38,356 nt of DNA. It comes from Desulfobacteraceae bacterium. GTDB lineage: Bacteria > Desulfobacterota > Desulfobacteria > Desulfobacterales > JAABTS01. The notes below the pieces were generated by a model, which saw nothing but the letters and a program-made list of their open reading frames with translations, made no database searches and was not told where the DNA came from. The stretch lies in NCBI GenBank assembly GCA_011389735.1, contig JAABTS010000040.1:1-38356 (forward strand), read 5' to 3'. Of this stretch, positions 15,731 through 23,951 are shown piece after piece (position 1 is the first letter of the stretch; every line of letters begins with the position of its first letter). The position numbers and the translations under genes are program-made.

Positions 15731-17632
15731 ATGGCTGATTATACGGCTTCAGACACCAGAAAGTTTTTGTCGATCATATTATTATGCGCCGGCGTTTTGC
15801 GATTATGGGGCATATGGCACGGATATCCTTATTCCTATTATCCGGATGAAGCTCATTTTGTCAAAAGAGCCCTGTCTTTTGGCAGCGGCGACTTAAATCC
15901 TCATTGGTTTCATAAGCCGGCGTTTTTTATGTATGTGCTTTTCTTTGAATACGGGGTCTTTTTTGTCATCGGTAAAATCGCCGGAATGTGGGAAAGCGTG
16001 GGAGGATTTGCGGTATCCTATATTAAAAATCCCGGCCCTTTTTACATCATCGGCAGAATCACCGTGGCTGCATTTGGCATGGGTGTTATCGTTGTAACTT
16101 ATCTAATTTCAAAAACACTTTTTAATCGAAAAAACGCTGTCTTTTCAGCTCTGATCTTAGCGGTGTCGGTTGGACATGTCATGGTTGCCAAAGATATCAA
16201 AGCGGATATTCCATGCGCCTTTTTTACTATCCTTTCCGTATATTTTCTCATTTTATACCTGAAATTCGGAAGGACTCGCAGTATTCTTTTGTCGGCTGTT
16301 TTCGCCGGAATTGGAACCGCGACAAAATATTATTCCATTGTGATGCTGGCTCCTATATCCGTCGCCCTGTTTTGGAACTTTAGAAATTATAACAAACAAT
16401 TTTTCATATACGCTTCTAAACGGTTTTTCCTGTGCATTATCGTATTTTACCTGGTATATTTTTTTTGTTCTCCCTATAACTTCATCGATCCGCTAGGCAG
16501 AAAGGAAACATTCGGCAAGTTCCTAATTTTATCGGAAAAAGTTGTAAAAGTGGTTAAAGGGGAGAGCACGGATGAACTTCGCGAAGATGAAAAAATTGCA
16601 GAATCCATAGATGCGTCCAAAATTTCGCCTCAGCTTATTATTAAAGGGTTTTTCAGTTATATCGGCGAATTGAACAAAGGCATGGGATCGATTGTATTGA
16701 TATTGTCTTTTTTAGGCCTTGTTTTGTTAGTCCGAAACTTGAATAGTGCAATTGTATGTTTTTTGTTGTTTCCTTTTTTATTCATGGGGATTTCCATATT
16801 AATTCATCCGGGATACGCCGAAATACGGCATCAGGTGATTATATATCCATTTATCGCCGTAGCGGCGGCTTATTCATTCACTTTGATTTTGGATAAAATG
16901 ACGGCGTATCACCAAATAGGATATATATTGATCGTTTTATTGCTTGTACCGCTTTACGGTTCGGTTCAGTATAATATGTCCATTTCGAAAAAGGATACAA
17001 GAAATATCGCAAAGGCCTGGATCGAGAAGAATATTTCACCAGAGAGCAGATTGTTGCTGGATGAAGGAGGCGTAGAGCTTATGATGAGCCGGAGCAATAT
17101 TGAAAAAAATATCGTAAAAGCTGATAATGCTGATAAAAAAGGACAGTTTACCGCACATTACGACACATATCTGAAATACCAGTTTGACGCCGTAAAAGAC
17201 GCCGTTGCATATGATATCACTTACATCAGGTTCCCCTGGTGGAGAGATTCGGAAGATAAGGGCGGTGTCCGCATTCTGGATTCTGAATTTGATAAAGACA
17301 TGGGAAATCCTTTAATACCCGCAGGCGTCGAAAACTATGGGTATTATATCCAAAACGGATTTGACTATGCTGTAGTGCATAGTTACAAATATAACTCTTT
17401 TCTTAAAGAAAACGCTGCATCAAAAAAATTTCCATCCTTTAAAAGATTCTACACCGAACTTTTCCAAAATGCTCCATTGGTTAAAACGTTCACCCCGGAA
17501 TCTTACAACGCGAAAGGTCCGGTTGTAAAAATATTTAGATTCTCCCGAAAAAAGAGCGACAAATCGAGCGCTGATCTTAATTTTTCAGGAATTGCACATT
17601 TATGTTCCTTATATAGCTTTTCAGATAATTAA
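15731..17632 (+). CDS. GT39/ArnT-like polyprenyl-phosphate-dependent glycosyltransferase
   Basis: A 633-residue integral membrane protein with roughly 10-12 helices. The first periplasmic loop has YSYYPDEAHFVK with the catalytic D39-E40 of GT39/ArnT/PMT enzymes. A soluble C-terminal portion follows. The family uses polyprenyl-phosphate sugars as donors, so it pairs with the GT2 enzyme at 13514. Likely acceptors are lipid A, glycans or proteins. ATG 15731 is preferred to the TTG at 15725 because GGGGAG lies 6 bases upstream. The final codons (LYSFSDN and the TAA) come from the palindromic element G, so the C-terminus was altered by that insertion. Confidence 0.87.
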   Translation: MADYTASDTRKFLSIILLCAGVLRLWGIWHGYPYSYYPDEAHFVKRALSFGSGDLNPHWFHKPAFFMYVLFFEYGVFFVIGKIAGMWESVGGFAVSYIKNPGPFYIIGRITVAAFGMGVIVVTYLISKTLFNRKNAVFSALILAVSVGHVMVAKDIKADIPCAFFTILSVYFLILYLKFGRTRSILLSAVFAGIGTATKYYSIVMLAPISVALFWNFRNYNKQFFIYASKRFFLCIIVFYLVYFFCSPYNFIDPLGRKETFGKFLILSEKVVKVVKGESTDELREDEKIAESIDASKISPQLIIKGFFSYIGELNKGMGSIVLILSFLGLVLLVRNLNSAIVCFLLFPFLFMGISILIHPGYAEIRHQVIIYPFIAVAAAYSFTLILDKMTAYHQIGYILIVLLLVPLYGSVQYNMSISKKDTRNIAKAWIEKNISPESRLLLDEGGVELMMSRSNIEKNIVKADNADKKGQFTAHYDTYLKYQFDAVKDAVAYDITYIRFPWWRDSEDKGGVRILDSEFDKDMGNPLIPAGVENYGYYIQNGFDYAVVHSYKYNSFLKENAASKKFPSFKRFYTELFQNAPLVKTFTPESYNAKGPVVKIFRFSRKKSDKSSADLNFSGIAHLCSLYSFSDN

Positions 17633-17818
17633 TTTCAATGCGTTGTCGGCCCGGAAATATAAGAATTATATTATGTTGAATGTTGAATGTTGAATGTTGA
17701 ATGTTGAATGTGAGTCCCCCTCATTCAGCATTCAACATAAATAATTTGGCGTTCAACACAAAATGCAACAATCCCGAGCCTGCCGCCTGGTGAAATTTAA
17801 TTTCTGAAAAACTATAGC
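17611..17818 (+). repeat. Palindromic intergenic element, copy G, split by an insert
   Basis: Plus orientation, 208 bp. The left arm (17611-17673) begins ATATAGCTTTTCAGATAATT and reaches GTCGGCCCGGAAATATAAG. The right arm (about 17766-17818) has ATCCCGAGCCTGCCGCCTGG and ends AATTTCTGAAAAACTATAG. About 95 bases with a TGTTGAA array and a matching inverted copy separate them. The left arm holds the last codons and stop of the GT39 gene. The whole lies between two convergent genes and could end both transcripts. Confidence 0.85.
17674..17708 (+). repeat. Tandem heptanucleotide array (TGTTGAA)x5
   Basis: Five perfect copies of TGTTGAA in a row, then TG. After TGAGTCCCCC comes TCATTCAGCATTCAACA, which pairs with the array to form a 16 bp stem with one mismatch. 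A further GTTCAACA lies at 17751. The array is inserted in the centre of palindromic element copy G. Confidence 0.9.
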
Positions 17819-17828
17819 ATGTGTATCG

Positions 17829-18947
17829 TTAACGCAGCGCCTGATAACCGCCGGAGACGCCCCTGGGCGACAGAACGATCTGCCAGACCTGATTCTTGCG
17901 GGCTCTGAACGAACCGGCGCAGGACAGGAGGTAGTACTTCCACATTCTGTAAAAGCGTTCATCATAATTGGATTTCAGACGGTCCCAGTTTTCCCGGAAT
18001 TTGTTATACCACGCCATTAGTGTTTTTTCATAATGAGGTCCGAAATTATGCCAGTCTTCCAGGACGAAAACGCCTTCGATGCTGGATGTGAGCTGAGCTG
18101 GACTGGGAAGCATGGAATTGGGGAAAATATATTTGGAAATCCATTGATCCGTGCCGATTACCGACTGGTTTCCGCCGATAGTATGCAGCAGGAACAGGCC
18201 GTCGGGTTTTAGCAGATCCCGAATTTGTTTCATGAACGGCCGATAATTTTTATACCCCACATGTTCAAACATCCCGATGGACAGGATGGCGTCGAATTTT
18301 CCGTTCATGTCGCGATAATCTTTCAGTTCGATATCCACCGGAAGCCCTTTGCAGAATTCTTCGGCATAGGCCGCCTGTTCCTCGGAAACAGTTACGCCGG
18401 TCACATGAACGCCGTATTGTTCCGACAGGTAACGCGCTGTCCCGCCCCAGCCGCACCCGACATCCAGTAGTCGCATGCCTTCCGACAGTTTAAGCTTTCG
18501 AGCCGCCATATCCAGCTTGGCTTTTTGAGCGTCATCGACGGTGTCGGCGTTGGCCCAATATCCGCAACTGTAGATCATGAGATTGTCGAGCATGCATTGA
18601 AACAGGTCGTTTCCGATATCGTAATGATGTTTGCCGATCCGGTAAGCGCGGGCTCCTTTTTGAAGATTGACCAGCTTTGCCCTTATAAAATGGAGGGCCG
18701 ATTTCCAGGACCGGATCGTCTCGTCCAGCCCGACGCGAAGAACCCGATTGAAAAATTCATCCAGGCGTTTGCATTCCCACCAGCCGTCCATGTATGCATT
18801 GCCTAACCCCAGCGATCCTTCCGCCAAAATCCGAGGGTACAGGTCTTCATTATAGACCCGAATATCCCAGGGACGGTCGCCGTTGATTTTAACGTCCGCT
18901 TTTTGAAGATTGGGTTCGATTTTCTTGAGAAAAGAATCTGTTTGCAT
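17829..18947 (-). CDS. cfa: Cyclopropane-fatty-acyl-phospholipid synthase
   Basis: A 372-residue enzyme that adds a methylene from SAM to double bonds of membrane phospholipid acyl chains. Seen: YDIGNDLFQCMLDNLMIYSC, the SAM site LLDVGCGWGGTARYLSEQYG, TVSEEQAAYAE, and FDAILSIGMFEHVGYKNYR, all diagnostic of Cfa/mycolic cyclopropane synthases. Length is typical. The ATG at 18947 is chosen because AGGAGG sits six bases before it; the 18965 TTG would place this site inside the gene. It is the only minus-strand gene between 592 and 34160 and is convergent to the glycan cluster. No convincing promoter was found upstream. Confidence 0.95.
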   Translation of the reverse strand: MQTDSFLKKIEPNLQKADVKINGDRPWDIRVYNEDLYPRILAEGSLGLGNAYMDGWWECKRLDEFFNRVLRVGLDETIRSWKSALHFIRAKLVNLQKGARAYRIGKHHYDIGNDLFQCMLDNLMIYSCGYWANADTVDDAQKAKLDMAARKLKLSEGMRLLDVGCGWGGTARYLSEQYGVHVTGVTVSEEQAAYAEEFCKGLPVDIELKDYRDMNGKFDAILSIGMFEHVGYKNYRPFMKQIRDLLKPDGLFLLHTIGGNQSVIGTDQWISKYIFPNSMLPSPAQLTSSIEGVFVLEDWHNFGPHYEKTLMAWYNKFRENWDRLKSNYDERFYRMWKYYLLSCAGSFRARKNQVWQIVLSPRGVSGGYQALR

Positions 18948-19094
18948 ATCGCACCTCCTGTTCAATGATTATGGATACATGCGCCGCCGATTGAATTCCA
19001 ATGATGGCGGAAACTCGATAAAACACCAGGCATAGCCTCTTACGCCGGTAATTGAGGGAAATTATGCTTCCCGATATACACACTCAGGAATATT

Positions 19095-19201
19095 TATAGG
19101 TTTTCAAAAATTATTTTTCACCAAACCGATAGCCAGGGATGACGCTATTCGTATTTCCCGAGCCGACAATGCGGCCAATTTTTAATTTCCAGAAAACCGT
19201 A
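19095..19201 (-). repeat. Palindromic intergenic element, copy H
   Basis: About 107 bp, minus orientation. It begins TTATAGGTTTTCAAAAATTA, has the core CCAGGGATGACGCTATTCG and TTTCCCGAGCCGACAATGCG, and ends AATTTCCAGAAAACCGTAA. It is upstream of cfa, so it could lie in the cfa leader or promoter region. Confidence 0.85.
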
Positions 19202-19319
19202 ACATGGAAGAAAACGCTTCGCCATCGGGGAAAACATGTAATTTTTTGCTTTGGAATCGGCAAGCAATACGACTATCGGTAGGAAAGGGTTTAGGCGGGG
19301 GGGCCTTGACGCTCCACCT

Positions 19320-19342
19320 GGAATAAGGGACGCCCTTATTCC
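19320..19342. repeat. Perfect short hairpin GGAATAAGGG / CCCTTATTCC
   Basis: A 10 bp perfect stem with a 3-base loop, followed by ATTTTTGG. It resembles a weak terminator on +, but no gene lies upstream on that strand. It lies just before the 25 bp direct repeats, so it may be part of the same unknown element. Confidence 0.6.
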
Positions 19343-19358
19343 ATTTTTGGGTATTTGC

Positions 19359-19448
19359 CTTACGCCCCTGTATGGAAGACCAACATACATCGAACGATAC
19401 CGTGCAATGGCCGGATTTTACGGCTTACGCCCCTGTATGGAAGACCAA
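19359..19448 (+). repeat. 25 bp perfect direct repeat, two copies
   Basis: The two copies are at 19359-19383 and 19424-19448. Each begins CTTACGCCCCTGTATGGA and ends AGACCAA. The copies start 65 bases apart with 40 unrelated bases between. No transposase or array is nearby. The region 19202-19540 otherwise holds no gene I can support. Confidence 0.8.
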
Positions 19449-19540
19449 TATCCGAACAACGATAAAAGCCTGTGGATAAAAATGCAAATTGACCAATTGC
19501 ATGAAGTCTGATATCGAAAGGGGAACAATTGGAGGGCGTT

Positions 19541-19921
19541 ATGATAAAAACAATATTGATGATCGACGATTCAAAAGCGGCTCAGTTTTTTCTCAAAGGG
19601 TGCATCCCAAAGGACAAGGGGTTCGAACTATTTACGGCGGACAACGGCCGGGAAGGGCTTGACCGTTTTCGGGATATACGTCCCGATATTACATTTTTGG
19701 ATTTGACAATGCCTGAAATGGATGGTGTTCAGGTGCTAACTGAAATTAAAAAATTCGATCCGGATGCGGTCGTGGTTGTCTTGACGGCGAATATACAGCG
19801 CAAAGTAATTGAGGAAGTCAAAGGTTTGGGCGCTTTTAGCGTGCTACGAAAACCGCCCCAAAAAGAGCAGATTCGAGGTGTTTTGTTTGGCGCGGGTAAA
19901 GAAATGGAAAAAAGACGGTGA
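19541..19921 (+). CDS. CheY-like single-domain response regulator
   Basis: A 126-residue receiver domain with no output domain. The acidic pocket (MIDDSKAA), the phosphorylation site D54 in FLDLTMPEMDG, the switch T in VLTANI, and the conserved K in LRKPP are all present. GGAGGG four bases before the ATG fixes the start. It is the first of three overlapping genes: this receiver, a CheC phosphatase and a GGDEF protein. The CheC neighbour suggests that this receiver is the phosphatase's substrate. The cognate kinase is not in the operon. Confidence 0.92.
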   Translation: MIKTILMIDDSKAAQFFLKGCIPKDKGFELFTADNGREGLDRFRDIRPDITFLDLTMPEMDGVQVLTEIKKFDPDAVVVVLTANIQRKVIEEVKGLGAFSVLRKPPQKEQIRGVLFGAGKEMEKRR

Positions 19922-19923
19922 CC

Positions 19924-20577
19924 ATGGGAACGGCAAAGAATACAATATTTTCCAAATTCGAGATAGACACCTTTCAGGAAATCATGAACATCGGATTCGG
20001 GCAGGCGGCCGCGGATTTGTCCGAAATCATGAATGTCACGCTGGAGCTGGGCATACCTTACCTGAACGTGGTTAAAATTTCGGACATGATCAATTATATC
20101 AAAAACGAATTCAAGGATTTCAATAATTGCAGCGTTATCGAACAAATCTACTGGGGTAATTCCAAGGGAATCGCGCTGCTGATTTTTCCTTTTGACACCG
20201 GAAAAGGGATTTTGTCATTATTCCAGGAGGATTCGGGCTATTCATTCCAGTCGGACAATATCGACGAGCTGGAAAAGGAAGTCATTATCGAGGTCGGCAA
20301 CATTTTGATCGGCGCTTGCGTCGGAAAGATCGCCGAATTGCTCAACGATCAGATCACGTATGAACCCCCGCGCCTGATTTTGGGGAGTACTTTTCACGAC
20401 GCTTTTTTAAAAGGCTTGTTCGATACGGATAGCTGGGCGATATTGTTGAAAACCGTATTTCAATTCGACGACGCCGGCGATGACGAATCCTCCGGATACC
20501 TGTTTTTGATCAACAGCCATGAAGCCATTGCTTATATCAGAAAGTCTCTTCAAGAGTTTTTGGAACAATATCAATGA
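19924..20577 (+). CDS. CheC-like chemotaxis phosphatase
   Basis: A 217-residue protein of the CheC/CheX/FliY family that dephosphorylates phospho-CheY. It has two copies of the catalytic E-x-x-N helix: FQEIMNIGFGQAAADLSEIM near the start and VIIEVGNILIGACVGKIAEL in the second half. Both glutamate-asparagine pairs are intact, as in true CheC. ATG 19924 is used because the GTG six bases earlier only extends the start. It sits two bases after the receiver gene and overlaps the GGDEF gene at ATGA. The three genes are probably one transcript. Confidence 0.85.
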   Translation: MGTAKNTIFSKFEIDTFQEIMNIGFGQAAADLSEIMNVTLELGIPYLNVVKISDMINYIKNEFKDFNNCSVIEQIYWGNSKGIALLIFPFDTGKGILSLFQEDSGYSFQSDNIDELEKEVIIEVGNILIGACVGKIAELLNDQITYEPPRLILGSTFHDAFLKGLFDTDSWAILLKTVFQFDDAGDDESSGYLFLINSHEAIAYIRKSLQEFLEQYQ

Positions 20578-21548
20578 ATTACGAACAGATTCTGAACGTC
20601 GTCAATCTCGGAGTCGTCGTTTTTGACAGAGAATATAAGGTTTGCTATTGGAATCGCTGGATGGCGATGCATAGCAATATTCAGTCTCAAACGATCATCA
20701 ACCGGCCGATTTTTGACTTTTTTCCAGATTTGAACAATCCCATTTTTATGCGAAATTGCAGATCCGTTCTGACGTTCGGCAACCTGATTTTTTTATCTCA
20801 AAAGCTTCATAAATATCTGTTTCCTTTCAAATTGATTCGGTCCGGAATTTCTCCGATGGAATATATGCAGCAAAGCTGCACCATGGGCCCGCTCCGGGAT
20901 TCGGAAAACGTAATCAATTACGTTTTCATCACTATCCAGGATGTGACGGAAATCGTTTCCTATGAACAAAGACTTCGGGAACTCAATATGACCGACGGTC
21001 TTACAGGCATGTACAATCGAAGATACCTTGACATTCGAATCAACGAAGAATTCAAGCGGCATCAAAGATTTGGCCGTCCCATGTCGTTGATCCTGTTTGA
21101 TATCGACCATTTTAAAAAAATCAACGATACTTACGGCCATCAATGCGGTGATTATATTTTACAGGATCTGTCCTCGGCGACCTTGTCCGCCATCCGAAAT
21201 GTAGATATTCTGGCGCGATACGGGGGTGAAGAATTCTGCTGTCTGCTGCCGGAAACCAGTTCCGATAAAAGTGTTCTGATTGCGGAACGGCTTCGGAAAC
21301 AGGTGATGGAAAATTCATTCCGATGGAATGACGCCGATGTTCATGTCACCATCAGCCTGGGGGTTTCGGTGCTGACTGCGGGGATAGATTCTCCGGGCGC
21401 ATTGATTGAAAGAGCGGATCAGGCGCTTTACCAGGCTAAGGATAACGGTCGAAACCGGGTCATGTTATTTGACGGCGGCTCGTATTCTGAAAAGCCGACT
21501 TTAAAAACCGGAATTCATGAACCTGAAAATCAGACTTCAGCCGATTGA
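20574..21548 (+). CDS. PAS-GGDEF diguanylate cyclase
   Basis: A 324-residue cytoplasmic enzyme that would make cyclic-di-GMP from two GTP. Residues about 1-130 form a PAS sensor domain (VVFDREYKVCYWNRWM). Residues about 138-305 form the GGDEF domain: MTDGLTGMYNRRYL, FDIDHFKKINDTYGH, and the active-site G217-G-E-E-F221. The product-inhibition site R208-x-x-D211 is present five residues before it, so feedback control is expected. It overlaps the CheC gene by four bases, coupling c-di-GMP synthesis to a chemotaxis receiver and phosphatase. The ligand of the PAS domain is unknown. Confidence 0.93.
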   Translation: MNYEQILNVVNLGVVVFDREYKVCYWNRWMAMHSNIQSQTIINRPIFDFFPDLNNPIFMRNCRSVLTFGNLIFLSQKLHKYLFPFKLIRSGISPMEYMQQSCTMGPLRDSENVINYVFITIQDVTEIVSYEQRLRELNMTDGLTGMYNRRYLDIRINEEFKRHQRFGRPMSLILFDIDHFKKINDTYGHQCGDYILQDLSSATLSAIRNVDILARYGGEEFCCLLPETSSDKSVLIAERLRKQVMENSFRWNDADVHVTISLGVSVLTAGIDSPGALIERADQALYQAKDNGRNRVMLFDGGSYSEKPTLKTGIHEPENQTSAD

Positions 21549-21640
21549 TTTGTTCTCTCCTTTAAATTATATTCTCATCATAAACAGCGTTCAGGGAAAT
21601 TTAGAAACATAAAATTCATTGACGGAAAAAGGAGAGTAAC

Positions 21641-22549
21641 ATGAAGAAAAAATTGATGGTTCTGGTTTTAAGCATGGTTATGTTCGGCGTTTTCACTGGA
21701 AGCGGATTTGCGGGCGATTGTTCGACCAATTATCCGATTTTGCTGGTTCACGGAGTCGCGCTTGGGGACGACACTCTCGGTTTTGATTATTACGGACGGA
21801 TTCCGGGATATCTGAGATCATACGGCGCGATCGTCGAAGGCGGCGGCCAGGACGCCTGGTCTGACGGCGCGGACAACGCGGTTCAACTGAAACAAAAAAT
21901 CGAAGACGTGATGGACGCTTATGATGTTAACAAAGTCAATATCATCGCACATTCAAAGGGCGCCATCGACACCCGTTACATGTTTAAAAAATTCCCCTCA
22001 ATGAAGAATCATGTCGCTTCCTTTACCTCTGTTGCAAGCCCCCAGAAAGGCAGCGTTCTGGCGGACATCATACTGGGCGTGATGCCTGACTGGGCCGAAC
22101 CTTATATCGGCGGCATGTTGAATGTGATCGGATTGATCATCCAGGGCGATGAATCTCCTGACAGTCTGGCGGCCGGTTATCAACTGCTTCGATCCAGTAT
22201 GGCTGCTTTCAACGCTTCTTTCGGCGATTTGAATACAGGAATCGACGGAGTCTATTGTCAAAGTTATGCGGCGAAAATCAAGGGCGTTGTTCTGGACGGG
22301 GCGCTTCAGTCAACAGGCGTGGTCATGGCGATTGGCGGGGAGTCTCCGAATGACGGAGCGGTGTGGACGAACTCAGCGCCTTACGCCGAATTCAAGGGTG
22401 TAGAATCCGGCGCCTGGTGGTGCGGCGGCGTAACCCACTTCGGCATTGTAGACCGGGGCATCCTTGTTTTTCCGGGCTTCACGCCGGGTTTCGACGCACG
22501 TGAATTCTACCGGGGCGTTGTTCAGGATTTGAAAAACAGAGGTTTCTAA
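21641..22549 (+). CDS. Secreted triacylglycerol lipase
   Basis: A 302-residue exported hydrolase of triglycerides. A Sec signal peptide covers about residues 1-24 (AGDCSTN begins the mature form). The oxyanion region is LLVHGVALGDD. The nucleophile is S105 in AHSKG, a Gly-to-Ala variant of G-x-S-x-G. The other triad members are predicted as D238 (PNDGAV) and H266 (VTHFGIVD), as in family I lipases. It matches foldase-dependent lipases, and the foldase lies next to it. A GGAGAG sequence precedes the ATG. A strong terminator lies between it and the foldase. Confidence 0.92.
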   Translation: MKKKLMVLVLSMVMFGVFTGSGFAGDCSTNYPILLVHGVALGDDTLGFDYYGRIPGYLRSYGAIVEGGGQDAWSDGADNAVQLKQKIEDVMDAYDVNKVNIIAHSKGAIDTRYMFKKFPSMKNHVASFTSVASPQKGSVLADIILGVMPDWAEPYIGGMLNVIGLIIQGDESPDSLAAGYQLLRSSMAAFNASFGDLNTGIDGVYCQSYAAKIKGVVLDGALQSTGVVMAIGGESPNDGAVWTNSAPYAEFKGVESGAWWCGGVTHFGIVDRGILVFPGFTPGFDAREFYRGVVQDLKNRGF

Positions 22550-22635
22550 TCCGCGTATGTCGATGAAATCAATAAAGAACAGATTGTCGCTGAAGCTCTT
22601 TAATTTGGAATCAATCTGACCATGTATCCCGACCA

Positions 22636-22669
22636 AAAAACCGCGTTCCTCTCGAGGAGCGCGGTTTTT
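22636..22669 (+). terminator. Rho-independent terminator between lipase and foldase genes
   Basis: The arms AAAAACCGCGTTCCTC and GAGGAGCGCGGTTTTT form 16 pairs with one T-G wobble and almost no loop, ending in five T. It lies 86 bases after the lipase stop and 32 bases before the foldase ATG. The stem has T/A runs on both sides, so it could also work on the other strand. Confidence 0.85.
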
Positions 22670-22701
22670 CCGTTTCAAGGCAGATTTTACCGGAGGATCG
22701 A

Positions 22702-23688
22702 ATGAAAAACAAGCCCATTATCGCCGCGGTTATTGTATCGATAGTCATTCTTACCACCTGCTGGTTTTTACTTCGAGTCGATCGTTCGATGGATATCGAA
22801 ACCGTTACGGCCAAAACCGAGATCTCCGAACCGGCCGTTCAACGGCAGTCTCGATCGGAACAGCGGGATCGCAGTGTTTTCTCTGAAATGGAAGAACAGG
22901 AACCGGATGTATTCAAATCCGGTGATAAGCCGGCCGATACCCGCCTGATTCAAAAAATCACGGTGAATATCATCGATTCCGAACCGAATCCGGAAAATGA
23001 TACCGGATACACCGCGGAAACCGAATTCAAGGCTTATTTCAAGGATAGTATCGTGAATGAAAACACCGTCCGGGCGTTTAAAATTTTACAGTCAAGATTC
23101 AGTTCCAGCCTTGATTTGGAAAAACATTACGAGGATGTATATGAATATCTGAAAACACAGGTCAGCGCTGAAAAAGCTGCTGAAGCCGTTGAATTGTATA
23201 AAAAATTTACGGAATACGAAATGACTTTGACGGATCAGGCCCACCTCTGGAACCAGGAAAAGCCGATGAATTCGACGGAGGCGATCCAGTTTTTGGAGTC
23301 CGTGCAGAGACACCGGGAACAATTCTTCGGAAACGACGTGGCGGAGACGTTATGGGGCGATGAACTGACGGCTTATGAATATCAGCTTCGAAAGCACGCC
23401 GTTGTCAGCGATGAATATATGAACGGAGACGAAAAGGCCGCCCGGATCAAAGATCTGGAAAAGGAATTGTTCGGCGGCGACCCTGATGTATCAAGCAGTC
23501 CTTATTCCCGTTATCAGGAAACCCTTCAGTTGTACCGCAGGGACTTTGAACGGATGACGCCTCAGGAACAATACGATAAAGCGAAAGAGATCCGGCATGA
23601 GATATTTCCTCCGGACGCCGCCGCCAGAATGGACGAACGGGAAAAAGCGCGGCTTGCGGACGACGGGATTATCGTTCTTGATCAATAG
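22702..23688 (+). CDS. Lipase-specific foldase (Lif / lipase chaperone)
   Basis: A 328-residue inner-membrane-anchored periplasmic chaperone that folds the secreted lipase. One helix is at about residues 5-24, then a variable linker and a helical region. Diagnostic segments include QRHREQFFGNDVAETLWGDE and YQETLQLYRRDFERMTPQEQ. The usual RxxFDY motif is not clear; TEFKAYFKDSIV may stand in for it, so binding could differ from the Pseudomonas type. Size is in range. The gene follows the lipase in the same direction. Its stop TAG lies in the first bases of palindromic element I. Confidence 0.88.
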   Translation: MKNKPIIAAVIVSIVILTTCWFLLRVDRSMDIETVTAKTEISEPAVQRQSRSEQRDRSVFSEMEEQEPDVFKSGDKPADTRLIQKITVNIIDSEPNPENDTGYTAETEFKAYFKDSIVNENTVRAFKILQSRFSSSLDLEKHYEDVYEYLKTQVSAEKAAEAVELYKKFTEYEMTLTDQAHLWNQEKPMNSTEAIQFLESVQRHREQFFGNDVAETLWGDELTAYEYQLRKHAVVSDEYMNGDEKAARIKDLEKELFGGDPDVSSSPYSRYQETLQLYRRDFERMTPQEQYDKAKEIRHEIFPPDAAARMDEREKARLADDGIIVLDQ

Positions 23689-23835
23689 GTTTTCAGAAAT
23701 GAAATTTCATTATGTCGCCGGTCCGGGATATGATGTACAGCGATTTTTTAAATCGCCGCTTTTCTTTCCGAATTGAAAATTCAGGGTGCATCCCGGGCCT
23801 GCCGCCTTTTGAAATCTAATTTATGAAAACCTTTA
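23684..23835 (+). repeat. Palindromic intergenic element, copy I, with a 45-50 bp insert
   Basis: Plus orientation, 152 bp. The left arm begins AATAGGTTTTCAGAAATGAA and has GCCGGTCCGGGATATGATG. The right arm has CATCCCGGGCCTGCCGCC and ends in TTATGAAAACCTTTA. Between the arms lies extra sequence with the small palindrome GCGATTTTTTAAATCGC and GAATTGAAAATTC. Its first bases supply the foldase stop codon. Confidence 0.85.
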
Positions 23836-23951
23836 AAGCGTGAAGAAAAAATCGACATTCCCACCGCCAATCTTAACAAAAATCAATCCTTTCTATTGGA
23901 ATCCGGCCTAAAATAAGATACACTCCATCAATCAAACCAAAAGAGAGCGTA

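Noticed and set aside
17674-17765. CRISPR-like array
   Set aside because: The TGTTGAA units are seven bases with no spacers, so it is a simple tandem repeat. No cas gene is present.
19251-19511. 86-codon plus frame across the direct repeats
   Set aside because: The repeat is read in two different frames in it, there is no ribosome binding site, and the composition is not protein-like.
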